Shown here one piece after another: positions 39,420 through 49,409 of a stretch of DNA of 64,000 bases; the first letter of the stretch is position 1, and every line of letters starts with the position of its first letter. The position numbers were made by a program, and so were the translations under genes. Under the pieces are notes generated by a model. The model saw only the letters and a program-made list of their open reading frames with translations. It had not been told where the DNA came from and made no database searches. The stretch comes from Streptomyces formicae (GTDB taxonomy: Bacteria; Actinomycetota; Actinomycetes; Streptomycetales; Streptomycetaceae): contig NZ_CP022685.1 of NCBI RefSeq assembly GCF_002556545.1, positions 5,496,001 to 5,560,000 of the forward strand, in the 5' to 3' direction.

Positions 39420-40916
39420 ATGGGTGCACGCGCCTGGGCGCTGCTGCTCGTCCTCTGCGGGACGGTCTTCCTGGAGGGCATCGACATCGCCATGGTCGCG
39501 ATCGCGATCCCCTCGATCCGGTCCGACCTGGGCCTTTCGACCGGCACGGCGGCGTGGGTGGTCAGCGCCTACGTCCTCGGGTACGCGGGCTTCACGCTGC
39601 TCGGCGGCCGCGCTGCCGATCTGCTCGGCAGGCGGCGGATGTTCCTCGTCTGGTTAGGGGTCTTCCTGGTCTTCTCGGGCCTCGGCGGCTTCGCGACCGA
39701 GGGGTGGATGCTGGTCGTCGCGCGGTTCGTCACCGGTGTCGCCGCGGCGTTCATGACGCCCGCCGCGATGTCGATCATCACCACCTCGTACGAGGAGGGC
39801 CCCGAGCGGAACAAGGCGCTGCTCGTCTTCGCGGGGACATCCGCGGGCGGCTTCTCGCTCGGCCTCGTCGTGGGCGGGCTGCTCACCGAACTCGGCTGGC
39901 AGTGGGTGTTCTTCACGCCGGTGTTCTTCGCGGCCGCGATCCTCGCCGCGGCGCTGCGGCTCGTCCCCGCCGAGGCGGCGCGCACCGGCACCAAGCCGTC
40001 CCGGCGGTTCGACCTGCCGGGGGCCGCGGCGGCCGCCGGGGCCATGCTCCTGCTCGCGTACGGCATCGTCCGGCTCGAACACGGCCTCGCCGACTGGCCG
40101 TTGACGGTCGCCGCGGCGTTCGCTGGGCTGCTGCTCGTCGCCGCGTTCGTGGGGATCGAGCGGCGTACGGCGGACCCGCTGGTGCGGCTCGGGATCTTCC
40201 GCACGGGGTCCGTGGTGCGGGCCGGGCTCGGGTCGCTGCTCTACCTGGGGGCGTTCATGGGCTTCCAGTTCGTCCTGACGCTCTACCTCCAGGAGCTGCG
40301 CGGCTGGCCGTCCTGGCAGACCGCCGTCGCGATGCTGGTGCTGGGCTGCGACGTCCTCCTGTCACCGACGCTCACCCCGCGCCTGGTCAGGCGGTACGGC
40401 AACACCCGCGTGATCCTCGGCGGCTTCCTGATGGCCTTCGCGGCGTACGTGCTGTTCCTGCCGGTCGGCGCCGACTGGTCGTACCTGGCGATGTTCCCGA
40501 CGCTGCTCCTCGCGGGCACCGGCTTCGCGCTCACGCTCGGCCCGCAGATGATCGCGGCGACGGACGGCGTGGCCGCGAAGGAACAGGGCCTGGCGAGCGG
40601 GCTGTTGCAGACCGCCACGCAGTTCGGCGCGGCGATCGGCATCTCCGCCGTGACCGCGGTCTACGGACTCGCCGCTTCCGGCGGTCACACGGGACACGCG
40701 GGCGGGGCGGACGGCGCTGACCTGTCGGCGTTCCGGGTGGCGCTCGTCGTCCCGGTGGTCATGGCGGCCCTCGGCGTGGTCGTCGCGACGGTCGGCGTAC
40801 GCAGGAGCAGGCGCGGGGGAGAGGGCGGGAGCGGGGCGGCCGTCGCGGGTGGCGGTCAGACCGCCGCTCCGAGCGCGTCGGAGGCCCTCCGGCTGCCGGT
40901 CAGCGACGCGCGGTAG
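39420..40916 (+). CDS. MFS drug exporter, DHA2 (14-helix) family
   Basis: A 498-residue proton-driven exporter with 14 predicted helices. Family motifs are present: LEGIDIAMVAIAIPSI in helix 1, GGRAADLLGRRRMFLVW (motif A) between helices 2 and 3, and the helix-5 FAGTSAGGFSLGLVVGGLLTELGWQWVFF (motif C-like). Members export antibiotics, dyes and disinfectants. The ATG at 39420 follows GAAGGAG (39406-39412). It is divergent from the HxlR gene and shares its operator words, a common local-control arrangement. The 3' end overlaps the converging AraC gene by 61 bases. Confidence 0.92.
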   Translation: MGARAWALLLVLCGTVFLEGIDIAMVAIAIPSIRSDLGLSTGTAAWVVSAYVLGYAGFTLLGGRAADLLGRRRMFLVWLGVFLVFSGLGGFATEGWMLVVARFVTGVAAAFMTPAAMSIITTSYEEGPERNKALLVFAGTSAGGFSLGLVVGGLLTELGWQWVFFTPVFFAAAILAAALRLVPAEAARTGTKPSRRFDLPGAAAAAGAMLLLAYGIVRLEHGLADWPLTVAAAFAGLLLVAAFVGIERRTADPLVRLGIFRTGSVVRAGLGSLLYLGAFMGFQFVLTLYLQELRGWPSWQTAVAMLVLGCDVLLSPTLTPRLVRRYGNTRVILGGFLMAFAAYVLFLPVGADWSYLAMFPTLLLAGTGFALTLGPQMIAATDGVAAKEQGLASGLLQTATQFGAAIGISAVTAVYGLAASGGHTGHAGGADGADLSAFRVALVVPVVMAALGVVVATVGVRRSRRGGEGGSGAAVAGGGQTAAPSASEALRLPVSDAR

Positions 40917-41770
40917 CCGCTCGGCGCGATGCCCCTGATCCGCTTGAAGGCGTCGCTGAACCCGAACCCGTCGGCGTACCCGACCCGCCCCGCCACCGCG
41001 GCGACCGTCGCCCCGGGCTCGGCGAGCAGTTCGGCGGCGAGCGTCATGCGCCACTCGGTGAGGTACGCCATCGGGGGCCTGCCGACCAGTTCGGTGAAGC
41101 TGCGGGCGAAGGCCGCGCGCGAGACCTGGGAGCGCGCGGCGAGCGCCGCCACCGTCCAGGACCGGGCGGGCTCGTCGTGCATGGCGCACAGGGCGGGGCC
41201 GACCACGTCGTCGCCGAGCGCGCGGTACCAGGCGGGCGGCTGGGAGCCCGGCAGGTCGAACCAGTCGCGCAGGGTGCAGGCCAGCATCCAGTCGAGCATC
41301 CGGTCCATCACGTACTGGCGGCCCGGGCGGTCGGCGGACACCTCGGCGGCGATCAGCTCGATGATGGGCAGGCACTCCGCGCCGCCCGGCACGACGAGCA
41401 GCGGCGGCAGCGCGCTGATCAGCCGTCGGCCGACGGAGCCGTCGAACTGGTAGGCACCGGCGACCAGTTCGCACCCGTCGAAGCCGGAGCCCGCGTCTGA
41501 CCCGGAGCCGGAGCCGGACCCGGAGCCCGAGCCGCCCGCGCTCGACGCCGTGTAGGGCGCGGTCGTGGAGATGACGGCGGTGTCTCCCTCGTGCAGGGTC
41601 CGCGGCGCGCCCGACTCCGCGGTGAGCAGCGCCGAGCCGCGCACCACGGTGATCAGTTCGAGGGCGGCGCCCTCGGCGCACGTCACCTCCCAGGGCCCCG
41701 TCAGGACCGCACGGTCGAACCGCGCGCCGTCCGCCCGTACCCCGCGCAGCAGATCCCCCAGAGCATCCAT
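40856..41770 (-). CDS. AraC-family transcriptional regulator with cupin-type sensor domain
   Basis: A 304-residue regulator: an N-terminal cupin_6-like ligand domain (about 1-170) and a C-terminal double helix-turn-helix (about 205-300) with VAALAARSQVSRAAFARSF and VGYADGFGFSDAFKRIRG. An unusual Ser-Gly repeat run (about residues 77-95) is inserted in a cupin loop. It lies divergently from the NmrA-like gene, which is its likely target, since this pairing is frequent. Start ATG is at 41768-41770; a 17-residue upstream extension is non-conserved. It converges with and overlaps the exporter gene. Confidence 0.9.
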   Translation of the reverse strand: MDALGDLLRGVRADGARFDRAVLTGPWEVTCAEGAALELITVVRGSALLTAESGAPRTLHEGDTAVISTTAPYTASSAGGSGSGSGSGSGSDAGSGFDGCELVAGAYQFDGSVGRRLISALPPLLVVPGGAECLPIIELIAAEVSADRPGRQYVMDRMLDWMLACTLRDWFDLPGSQPPAWYRALGDDVVGPALCAMHDEPARSWTVAALAARSQVSRAAFARSFTELVGRPPMAYLTEWRMTLAAELLAEPGATVAAVAGRVGYADGFGFSDAFKRIRGIAPSGYRASLTGSRRASDALGAAV

Positions 41771-41850
41771 GCCCCCACGGTAGACGGACACCGATCCCTG
41801 CGAGACGGACGCCCATGTCACCGGCCCCGTGAGGGGAGTTGGCTTGCCCC

Positions 41851-42732
41851 ATGACAGAGACCGAGCAGCAGACGCCCCAGCCCACCGCTCCCGCCTCCGC
41901 TTCCTCCCCCGGTCCCATCCTCGTACTCGGCGCCACCGGCAAGACGGGACGCCACGTGGTGGCCCGGCTGCGCGCGGCTGGACACGCCGTCCGCGCCGCG
42001 TCGCGGACCTCCCCGACCCGCTTCGACTGGACCGACCGCGCCACCTGGGCCCCCGCCCTCGCGGGCGTCCGGGCGATCTACCTGGTCGTCCCGGCCGAGC
42101 CCGAGCCGATCGCCGACTTCGTCGCGCAGGCCGAGGCGGCGGGCGTGCGGCGCTTCGTGGTCCTCTCGGGCCGCGGGGTCGAGTCGTACGGCCACTCGTT
42201 CGAGCCGGGCATGGCGGAGGCGGAGCAGGTGGTCCGTGACGCCCAGGTCGACTGGACCGTGATCCGGCCCAACAACTTCGCGCAGAACTTCGACGAGGAC
42301 CTCTTCCACGCGCCCCTGCTCGCCGGTCGCCTCGCGCTGCCCACCGGGGACGCGCCGGAGCCGTTCGTCGACGTGCGGGACATCGCGGACGTGGCGGCAG
42401 CCCTGCTCACCGAGGAGGGCCACACGCACCGCGTCTACGAGCTCACGGGCCCGCGCGCGCTCTCCTTCGGCGATGCGGTCGCGGAGATCGCCGCGGCGTC
42501 GGGGCGGCCGCTGCGCTTCGAGCACGTCACGGAGGAGCGGTACGTGAGCGAACTCCTGGCGGACGGCGTCCCCGAGGAGGCGGCCCGCCCCCTCGCCCGC
42601 GTCTTCGTCTTCCTCGCCGAGGGCCACAACGCGGCGCCCACCTCAGCCGTCAGGGACGTCCTGGGCCGCGAGCCGCGCGACTTCTCCGAGTACGTGAAGG
42701 AACGTGCGGAGGCGGGCGCTTGGACCCCGTAA
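41851..42732 (+). CDS. NmrA-like NAD(P)-binding (atypical SDR) protein
   Basis: A 293-residue Rossmann-fold protein of the NmrA/TMR type. The nucleotide-binding loop GATGKTG is at 27-33 after a 20-residue Thr/Pro/Ser leader. GVRRFVVLSGRGVESYG near 110 and TVIRPNNFAQNF near 145 fit atypical SDRs, which lack the catalytic Tyr-Lys pair and act as redox sensors or quinone reductases. The ATG at 41851 is 12 bases after GAGGGGAG; a TTG at 41839 is possible. It is divergent from the AraC regulator. Confidence 0.88.
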   Translation: MTETEQQTPQPTAPASASSPGPILVLGATGKTGRHVVARLRAAGHAVRAASRTSPTRFDWTDRATWAPALAGVRAIYLVVPAEPEPIADFVAQAEAAGVRRFVVLSGRGVESYGHSFEPGMAEAEQVVRDAQVDWTVIRPNNFAQNFDEDLFHAPLLAGRLALPTGDAPEPFVDVRDIADVAAALLTEEGHTHRVYELTGPRALSFGDAVAEIAAASGRPLRFEHVTEERYVSELLADGVPEEAARPLARVFVFLAEGHNAAPTSAVRDVLGREPRDFSEYVKERAEAGAWTP

Positions 42733-42734
42733 CC

Positions 42735-42800
42735 GGGGCGCCCCGTAAGGGGCGCGAGGAACTGCGCGCCCAGCCACAGCGAACCCGCGGAGGCCCACCG
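42735..42800. repeat. Streptomyces-type intergenic repeat with terminator hairpin
   Basis: The stretch contains GGGGCGCGAGGAACTGCGCG followed by a CCAGCCACAGCGAACCCGC-type tail, a sequence style I recognise as a dispersed intergenic element in many Streptomyces genomes. GCGCCCC (42738-42744) and GGGGCGC (42749-42755) form a 7-bp hairpin with loop GTAA. It fills the gap between two converging genes and probably terminates both. Confidence 0.5.
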
Positions 42801-42802
42801 GC

Positions 42803-43792
42803 TCAGACGACCGTCTCCCGAGCCTCACGCCCCTTCGGGCCGGCCGGAACCGAGGCACCCGCCAAGGCCACCGCTTCCCTGGCGGCAGCCGCCCGCCGCG
42901 CGGTGCGCAACGCGTCCCACGTCAGCAACGACAGCGCGAGCCACACCAGCGCGAACCCCGCCCACCGCTCGGGCGGCATCGCCTCATGGAAGTACAGGAT
43001 CCCGAGCAGGAACTGGAAGACGGGCGCGAGGTACTGGAGCAGCCCCAGCGTGGAGAGCGGCACCCGGATCGCCGCGGCCCCGAAGCAGACCAGGGGGATG
43101 GCGGTCACCACACCGGTCGCGGCGAGCAGCGCCGCGTGCCCGGGCCCCTCGGAGGTGAACGTGGCGTCGCCCTGCGCGCCGAGCCACACCAGGTAGCCGA
43201 CCGCGGGCAGGAACTGCACGGCGGTCTCGGCGGTGAGCGACTCCAGGCCGCTGAGGTTGACCTTCTTCTTCACCAGGCCGTACGTCGCGAAGGAGAAGGC
43301 GAGGACGAGGGAGATCCACGGCGGCCTGCCGTACCCGAACGCGAGCACGAGCACCGCGGCGAGGCCGACGCCGACCGCCGCCCACTGCACGGGCCGCAGC
43401 CGCTCGCCGAGCAGCAGGACGCCCATGGCGATGGTGACGAGGGGGTTGATGAAGTAGCCGAGCGAGGCCTCCACCACGTGGCCGGTGTTCACCGACCAGA
43501 TGTAGAGGCCCCAGTTCACAGTGATGACCGCCGCGGCGATCGCCACCAGGCCGAGCCTGCGCGGCTGCCGGATCAGCTCGCCCGCCCAGGCCCAGCGCCG
43601 TACGAAGAGCAGCGCGATGCCGACCGCGACGAGGGACCAGGCCATCCGGTGGGCGAGGATCTCGACGGCACCGGCCGGTTTGAGCAGGGGCCAGAAAAGG
43701 GGGACCAGACCCCACATCCCGTACGCCGCGAAGCCGTTCAGGAGCCCGATCCGCTGCTCACTTCTCGACTGTCCGGCTGCTTCGCTGTCCAC
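42803..43792 (-). CDS. rarD: EamA-family transporter RarD
   Basis: A 329-residue, ten-helix permease of the drug/metabolite transporter superfamily. It starts near RIGLLNGFAAYGMWGLVPLFWPLL and contains the RarD signature VNWGLYIWSVNTGHVVEASLGYFINPL. E. coli RarD links to chloramphenicol sensitivity; the natural substrate is unclear. The GTG at 43790-43792 follows GGAGGG; a start 12 codons upstream lacks a site. The gene is downstream of the QorB-like gene on the same strand but is separated by a strong terminator, so it likely has its own promoter. Confidence 0.9.
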   Translation of the reverse strand: MDSEAAGQSRSEQRIGLLNGFAAYGMWGLVPLFWPLLKPAGAVEILAHRMAWSLVAVGIALLFVRRWAWAGELIRQPRRLGLVAIAAAVITVNWGLYIWSVNTGHVVEASLGYFINPLVTIAMGVLLLGERLRPVQWAAVGVGLAAVLVLAFGYGRPPWISLVLAFSFATYGLVKKKVNLSGLESLTAETAVQFLPAVGYLVWLGAQGDATFTSEGPGHAALLAATGVVTAIPLVCFGAAAIRVPLSTLGLLQYLAPVFQFLLGILYFHEAMPPERWAGFALVWLALSLLTWDALRTARRAAAAREAVALAGASVPAGPKGREARETVV

Positions 43793-43893
43793 GGGCCCTC
43801 CCTCGCGCACGGCAGCCCCACGCTGCACTCAAGAAGGTAGCGCCGGGAACCCCCGACTGTCATGCCCGTAAAAGGGAGACGCTCATGACACGC

Positions 43894-43921
43894 ACGGGCC
43901 CGCCGCGGACGGCGGGCCCGT
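43894..43921 (-). terminator. Terminator of the QorB-like gene
   Basis: ACGGGCCCGCCG (43894-43905) and CGGCGGGCCCGT (43910-43921) form a perfect 12-bp stem with loop CGGA, seven bases after the stop codon of the minus-strand gene. Confidence 0.85.
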
Positions 43922-43928
43922 CCCGGTG

Positions 43929-44789
43929 TCAGCCCTTGAGCGCCGCCTCGACGGCGTCGGCGAGCGGCGTGGTCGGCCGCCCGATCAGCCGCGCCAGGTC
44001 ACCGCTCGTCCCGGCCAGGCGCCCGCGCCCGATGGCCGCGTCCACGTCGACGAGCATCGCCGCCATCGGCTCCGGAACCCAGGCGCCGGTCAGGGCCGCG
44101 AGGTGCTCCTCGGCGGGGACGTTCGCGTACGAGATGTCCTTGCCGCTGCGCGCGGCGACCTCGGCGGCGTACTCGGCGAGGCTCCACGCCACGTCGCCGC
44201 TCAGCTCGTAGGTCTTGCCCTCGTGGCCCTCGCCGGTCAGGACGGCGACGGCGGCCGCGGCGTAGTCGGCGCGCGAGGCGGAGGCGATGCGTCCGTCGCC
44301 CGCCGAGCCGACGACGGCGCCGTGGGCCAGGACCGGGGCGAGGTGCTCGGTGTAGTTCTCGTGGTACCAGCCGTTGCGCAGGAAGACGTGCGGCAGACCG
44401 GAGTCCAGGATGATCCGCTCGGTCTCCTTGTGCTCGGCCGCGAGGTCGAAGTCGGCGTCGGGGCCGCCGAGTATCCCCGTGTACGCGAGGAGCGCGACGC
44501 CCGCCGCCCGCGCGGCCTCGACCACGGCGCGGTGCTGCGGCACCCGGCGGCCGACCTCGCTGCCGGAGATCAGCAGGACGCGGTCGCCCTCGGCGAAGGC
44601 GCCGCGCAGGGTCTCGGGGGCGCTGTAGTCGGCGACCCGCAGCTCGACGCCGCGCTCGGCGAGGTCGGCGGCCTTGTCCTTGTCGCGGACGACGGCCGCG
44701 ATCTCCCCGGCCGGGACCCGGGCGGCGAGCAGCCCCTCGACGACGAGACGGCCGAGGTGTCCGGTGGCTCCGGTGACGACGATGCTCAT
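43929..44789 (-). CDS. QorB/NmrA-like NAD(P)H:quinone oxidoreductase
   Basis: A 286-residue NAD(P)-binding protein of the QorB (quinone oxidoreductase 2) type. GATGHLG is at 7-13, LLAYTGILGGPDADF near 100, and LPHVFLRNGWYHENY near 130, all characteristic of QorB. E. coli QorB (YtfG) reduces quinones by two electrons using NADPH. As in E. coli ytfG/ytfH, the gene is divergent from an HxlR regulator, which strongly suggests local redox or quinone control. It ends just before a 12-bp terminator. Confidence 0.9.
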   Translation of the reverse strand: MSIVVTGATGHLGRLVVEGLLAARVPAGEIAAVVRDKDKAADLAERGVELRVADYSAPETLRGAFAEGDRVLLISGSEVGRRVPQHRAVVEAARAAGVALLAYTGILGGPDADFDLAAEHKETERIILDSGLPHVFLRNGWYHENYTEHLAPVLAHGAVVGSAGDGRIASASRADYAAAAVAVLTGEGHEGKTYELSGDVAWSLAEYAAEVAARSGKDISYANVPAEEHLAALTGAWVPEPMAAMLVDVDAAIGRGRLAGTSGDLARLIGRPTTPLADAVEAALKG

Positions 44790-44882
44790 GTCTGCAATCT
44801 CCTGGTGAGTAACGCTTCAGTGTGCTTCCGGCTACTTGCGTACTGTCTGCCACTCACCCTAGCGGTGGCACTAACTATCCGT

Positions 44883-44909
44883 AAGTACCCACCTTGAAGT
44901 AAGGTACTT
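44883..44909. promoter_or_regulatory. AAGTACC-N13-GGTACTT operator-like inverted repeat
   Basis: Seven-base exact arms (44883-44889 and 44903-44909) end two bases before the HxlR start codon. TACTTGC occurs here and again at about 44834 (TACTTGCGTAC), giving a second partial site near the QorB-like gene. It fits an autoregulatory HxlR site. Confidence 0.5.
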
Positions 44910-44911
44910 GC

Positions 44912-45292
44912 ATGGCCGTAAGCAACCGGAAGTCCCTCGTCGAGGCGATGTGCCCCTACCGTCTGGTCCTGGAGCACGTCACCAGCCGCTGGGGCGTCCT
45001 GATCCTGATCGCGCTCGAAGACCGCTCGTACCGCTTCAGCGAGCTGCGGCGCGCCATCAGTGAGATCAGTACCGTCAGCGAGAAGTCGCTGACCCAGACC
45101 CTGCAGACCCTGGAGCGCGACGGCCTGGTGCACCGCGACGCCAAGCCGGTCATCCCACCCCGCGTCGACTACTCCCTGACCGACCTCGGGCGCGAGGCCG
45201 CCGCGCAGGTCAGGACCCTGGCGACCTGGACCAAGCGGCGCATGGGCGACGTCGAGAAGGCGCGTGAGGCATACGACGAGGCCCGGTCCTGA
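44912..45292 (+). CDS. HxlR-family transcriptional regulator of the QorB-like gene
   Basis: A compact 126-residue winged-helix regulator. The N-terminal Cys14 in AMCPYRLVLEHV occupies the place of the redox-active cysteine in YodB/HypR-type HxlR proteins. The recognition helix is in FSELRRAISEISTVSEKSLTQTL and the wing in PVIPPRVDYSLTDLG. It is divergent from the QorB-like gene, probably sensing quinones or other electrophiles and repressing both genes; this is inferred from the B. subtilis and E. coli relatives. Its last codons and stop lie inside a terminator hairpin. Confidence 0.9.
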   Translation: MAVSNRKSLVEAMCPYRLVLEHVTSRWGVLILIALEDRSYRFSELRRAISEISTVSEKSLTQTLQTLERDGLVHRDAKPVIPPRVDYSLTDLGREAAAQVRTLATWTKRRMGDVEKAREAYDEARS

Positions 45293-45312
45293 TGGATCAG
45301 GACCGGGCCTCG
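45277..45312. terminator. Terminator overlapping the HxlR stop codon
   Basis: CGAGGCCCGGTCCTGAT (45277-45293) pairs exactly with 45296-45312 around GG. The HxlR stop TGA (45290-45292) lies in the left arm, and the converging korB stop is 18 bases to the right, so it can serve both. Confidence 0.8.
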
Positions 45313-45329
45313 ATGAACGGGACTTCGGA

Positions 45330-46413
<1,084 letters not shown>

Positions 46414-46421
<8 letters not shown>

Positions 46422-48342
46422 CGATGGCCTCCTTGAGAGCCGTGGCGAGCTGCTCGGCCTTGAACGGCATGCCGTTCACCTGGTTGTACGAGACCGCGTC
46501 CACCAGGAACCGGGCGCGTACCAGGGTGGCGAGCTGACCGAGGTTCATCTCGGGGATCACCACCTTCTCGTAACGCCCGAGCACCTCGCCCAGATTCCGC
46601 GGGAAGGGGTTGAGGTGGCGCAGGTGGGCCTGGGCGATGGGCACGCCCGCCGCGCGCAGCCTGCGGACCGCCGCGGTGATCGGCCCGTACGTCGAGCCCC
46701 AGCCCAGGACCAGGGTGGTGGCGCCGCCCGTGTCGTCGACCTCCAGGTCGGGGACCTGGATGCCGTCGATCTTGGCCTGCCGGGTGCGGACCATGAAGTC
46801 GTGGTTGGCCGGGTCGTAGGAGATGTTGCCCGTGCCGTCCTGCTTCTCGATGCCGCCGATGCGGTGTTCGAGACCGGGCGTGCCCGGAATCGCCCACGGG
46901 CGGGCAAGGGTCTGCGGGTCGCGCTTGTAGGGCCAGAAGACCTCGGTGCCGTCGTCCTCGGTGTGGTTGGCGCCCGAGGCGAACTGCACGCGCAGGTCCG
47001 GGAGTTCGTCGACGTCCGGGATGCGCCACGGCTCCGAGCCGTTGGCCAGGTAGCCGTCGGAGAGCAGGAAGACCGGGGTGCGGTAGGTCACCGCGATCCG
47101 GGCCGCCTCCAGGGCCGCGTCGAAACAGTCGGCGGGGGTCTTCGGCGCCACGATCGGCACCGGGGCCTCGCCGTTGCGCCCGTACATCGCCTGGAGCAGG
47201 TCGGCCTGCTCGGTCTTGGTCGGCAGCCCCGTGCTCGGGCCGCCGCGCTGGATGTCCACGATCAGCAGCGGCAGTTCGAGGGAGACGGCGAGGCCGATGG
47301 TCTCCGACTTCAGCGCCACCCCGGGCCCGGAGGTGGTGGTGACCGCCAGCGAGCCGCCGAAGGCCGCCCCCAGCGCGGCGCCGATGCCCGCGATCTCGTC
47401 CTCGGCCTGGAAGGTGCGCACGCCGAAGTTCTTGTGCCGGGACAGCTCGTGCAGGATGTCCGAGGCGGGCGTGATCGGGTAACTGCCCAGGTACAGCGGC
47501 AGATCGGCCTGCCGGCCCGCCGCGATCAACCCGTACGACAGGGCGAGGTTCCCCGAGATGTTGCGGTAGGTGCCGGTCGGGAACGCCTGCGAGGCCGGGG
47601 CGACCTCGTAGGAGACGGCGAAGTCCTCGGTGGTCTCGCCGAAGTTCCAACCCGCGTGGAACGCCGCGATGTTGGCCTCGGCGATGTCCGGCTTCTTGGC
47701 GAACTTGGTGCGCAGGAACTTCTCGGTGCCCTCGGTCGGCCGGTGGTACATCCAGGAGAGCAGGCCGAGCGCGAACATGTTCTTCGAGCGGCCCGCGTCC
47801 TTGCGCGAGAGGTCGAAGTCCTTGAGCGCCTCCACGGTCAGCGTGGTCAGCGGCACCGGGTGCACGCTGTAGCCGTCCAGGGAGCCGTCCTCAAGGGGCG
47901 AGACGTCGTAACCGACCTTCTGCATCGCCCGCTTGGAGAACTCGTCGGTGTTGACGATGATCTCCGCGCCGCGCGGCACGTCGGCGATGTTCGCCTTCAG
48001 GGCCGCCGGGTTCATCGCCACCAGGACGTTCGGCGCGTCGCCCGGCGTGAGGATGTCGTGGTCGGCGAAGTGGAGTTGGAAGGAGGAGACACCCGGGAGC
48101 GTTCCGGCGGGTGCGCGGATCTCCGCGGGGAAGTTCGGCAGCGTCGACAGGTCGTTGCCAAAAGAAGCGGTCTCGGAAGTGAACCGGTCGCCGGTGAGCT
48201 GCATGCCGTCACCGGAGTCACCCGCGAAACGGATGATCACACGATCCAGGCGGCGTACGTCCTTCTCACCCGTGTGCTTGCGCTGCTCTCCGACGACTGC
48301 CCCGTCGGCGTGCTCGGCTGGGCTACTGACCTGGCTGGTCAC
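46414..48342 (-). CDS. korA: 2-oxoacid:ferredoxin oxidoreductase, alpha (fused gamma-alpha) subunit
   Basis: A 642-residue fused subunit. The gamma domain comes first (about 25-220; VIIRFAGDSGDGMQLTG, LHFADHDILTPGDAPNVLVAMNP). The alpha domain follows (about 250-450; YPITPASDILHELS with the conserved Thr, and TTSGPGVALKSETIGLAVSLELPLLIVD), then a C-terminal domain with LGWGSTYGPITAAVRRL. CoA and the 2-oxoacid bind at the alpha/beta interface. I chose GTG 48342, which has GGAGG nine bases upstream; earlier in-frame starts only add non-conserved sequence. Confidence 0.92.
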
Positions 48343-48670
48343 TGAACTGGACCTCCCTCGAGGCGGCTGAGCGGAAACGCCAGGACGGCTGACGCCTCCA
48401 AGGTCCACCCTACGTCTGTAAGGGTCGCCTTCCTCGGGTAGCTCGGATGGTGGACGTGCTTTTGAGACGCCCTTACGTACCGACTTGTCATGGTTTGCCT
48501 CGCCCCCCGGCCCTTCTTGGATGACGCTTCCCGCTCATCCTTTGGTTCTAGGACTCTCTATGGCTTTCCTTGCGGCGCTCTAGTGGCTCCCTTGCGACTG
48601 CCTGTCGGCCGATCCGGCGGGCGTCCGACCTGCGGTCGCCCGTGACGTCATCTGACAGGGTGTCAGTTCC
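48343..48670. other. Intergenic region upstream of korAB
   Basis: This 328-base stretch holds no recognisable gene. It is the promoter region of korAB. TAGGGT on the minus strand (48412-48407) is a possible -10 without a convincing -35. A CTGACA-GGG-TGTCAG palindrome (48652-48666) lies four bases after the response-regulator stop and may be a weak hairpin. Confidence 0.5.
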
Positions 48671-49348
48671 CTATGAGTTGAGGTAGGTGAGCACCGCGAG
48701 CACGCGGCGGTGATCCCCGTCACTCTGGGACAGGCCGAGCTTCAGGAAGATGTTGCTCACGTGCTTCTCGACGGCTCCGTCGCTCACCACGAGCTGCCGG
48801 GCGACCGCTGAGTTCGTCCGTCCTTCGGCCATCAGGCCGAGTACCTCGCGTTCACGCGGAGTAAGCCCCGCGAGCACGTCCTGCTTGCGGCTGCGGCCGA
48901 GCAGCTGCGCCACGACCTCGGGGTCGAGCGCCGTGCCCCCGTCGGCCACCCGCACCACCGCGTCGACGAACTCCCGCACCTCGGCGACCCGGTCCTTGAG
49001 CAGATAGCCCACGCCCCTGCTCGAACCGGCGAGCAGCTCGGTCGCGTACTGCTCCTCGACGTACTGCGAGAGGACCAGGACGCCGAGACCGGGGTGCTGG
49101 GCGCGCAGGTAGACCGCGGCGCGCACCCCCTCGTCGGTGTGGGTCGGCGGCATCCGCACGTCGGCGACGACCACGTCCGGCAGGGCGTTCTCCGCCGCCA
49201 GCTCGGTGATCGTCTTGATCAGTGCGTCGGCATCACCCACACCAGCGACCACGTCATGCCCGCGGTCGGTCAGCAACCGGGTCAGGCCCTCCCTGAGCAG
49301 CACCGAGTCCTCGGCGATGACCACCCGCACTTTGTCCTCCACGTCCAC
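48671..49348 (-). CDS. NarL/LuxR-family response regulator
   Basis: A 225-residue two-component response regulator. The receiver domain has the acidic pair in [10 protein letters not shown] and the phosphoacceptor Asp63 in [10 protein letters not shown]. The HTH_LuxR domain is near 158-215 ([40 protein letters not shown]). Two sensor kinases of the matching NarX-like (HisKA_3) type lie nearby on the same strand, separated by one membrane protein gene, and this is the only regulator for both in the window. The target is unknown; the divergent second nuo operon is one candidate. Confidence 0.93.
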   Translation of the reverse strand: MDVEDKVRVVIAEDSVLLREGLTRLLTDRGHDVVAGVGDADALIKTITELAAENALPDVVVADVRMPPTHTDEGVRAAVYLRAQHPGLGVLVLSQYVEEQYATELLAGSSRGVGYLLKDRVAEVREFVDAVVRVADGGTALDPEVVAQLLGRSRKQDVLAGLTPREREVLGLMAEGRTNSAVARQLVVSDGAVEKHVSNIFLKLGLSQSDGDHRRVLAVLTYLNS

Positions 49349-49409
49349 GGCCCCCCGCGTATGAAATTCCGGCCCCCAACCCCTTCAGTATCGCGCGGAC
49401 GGAGGGGCC

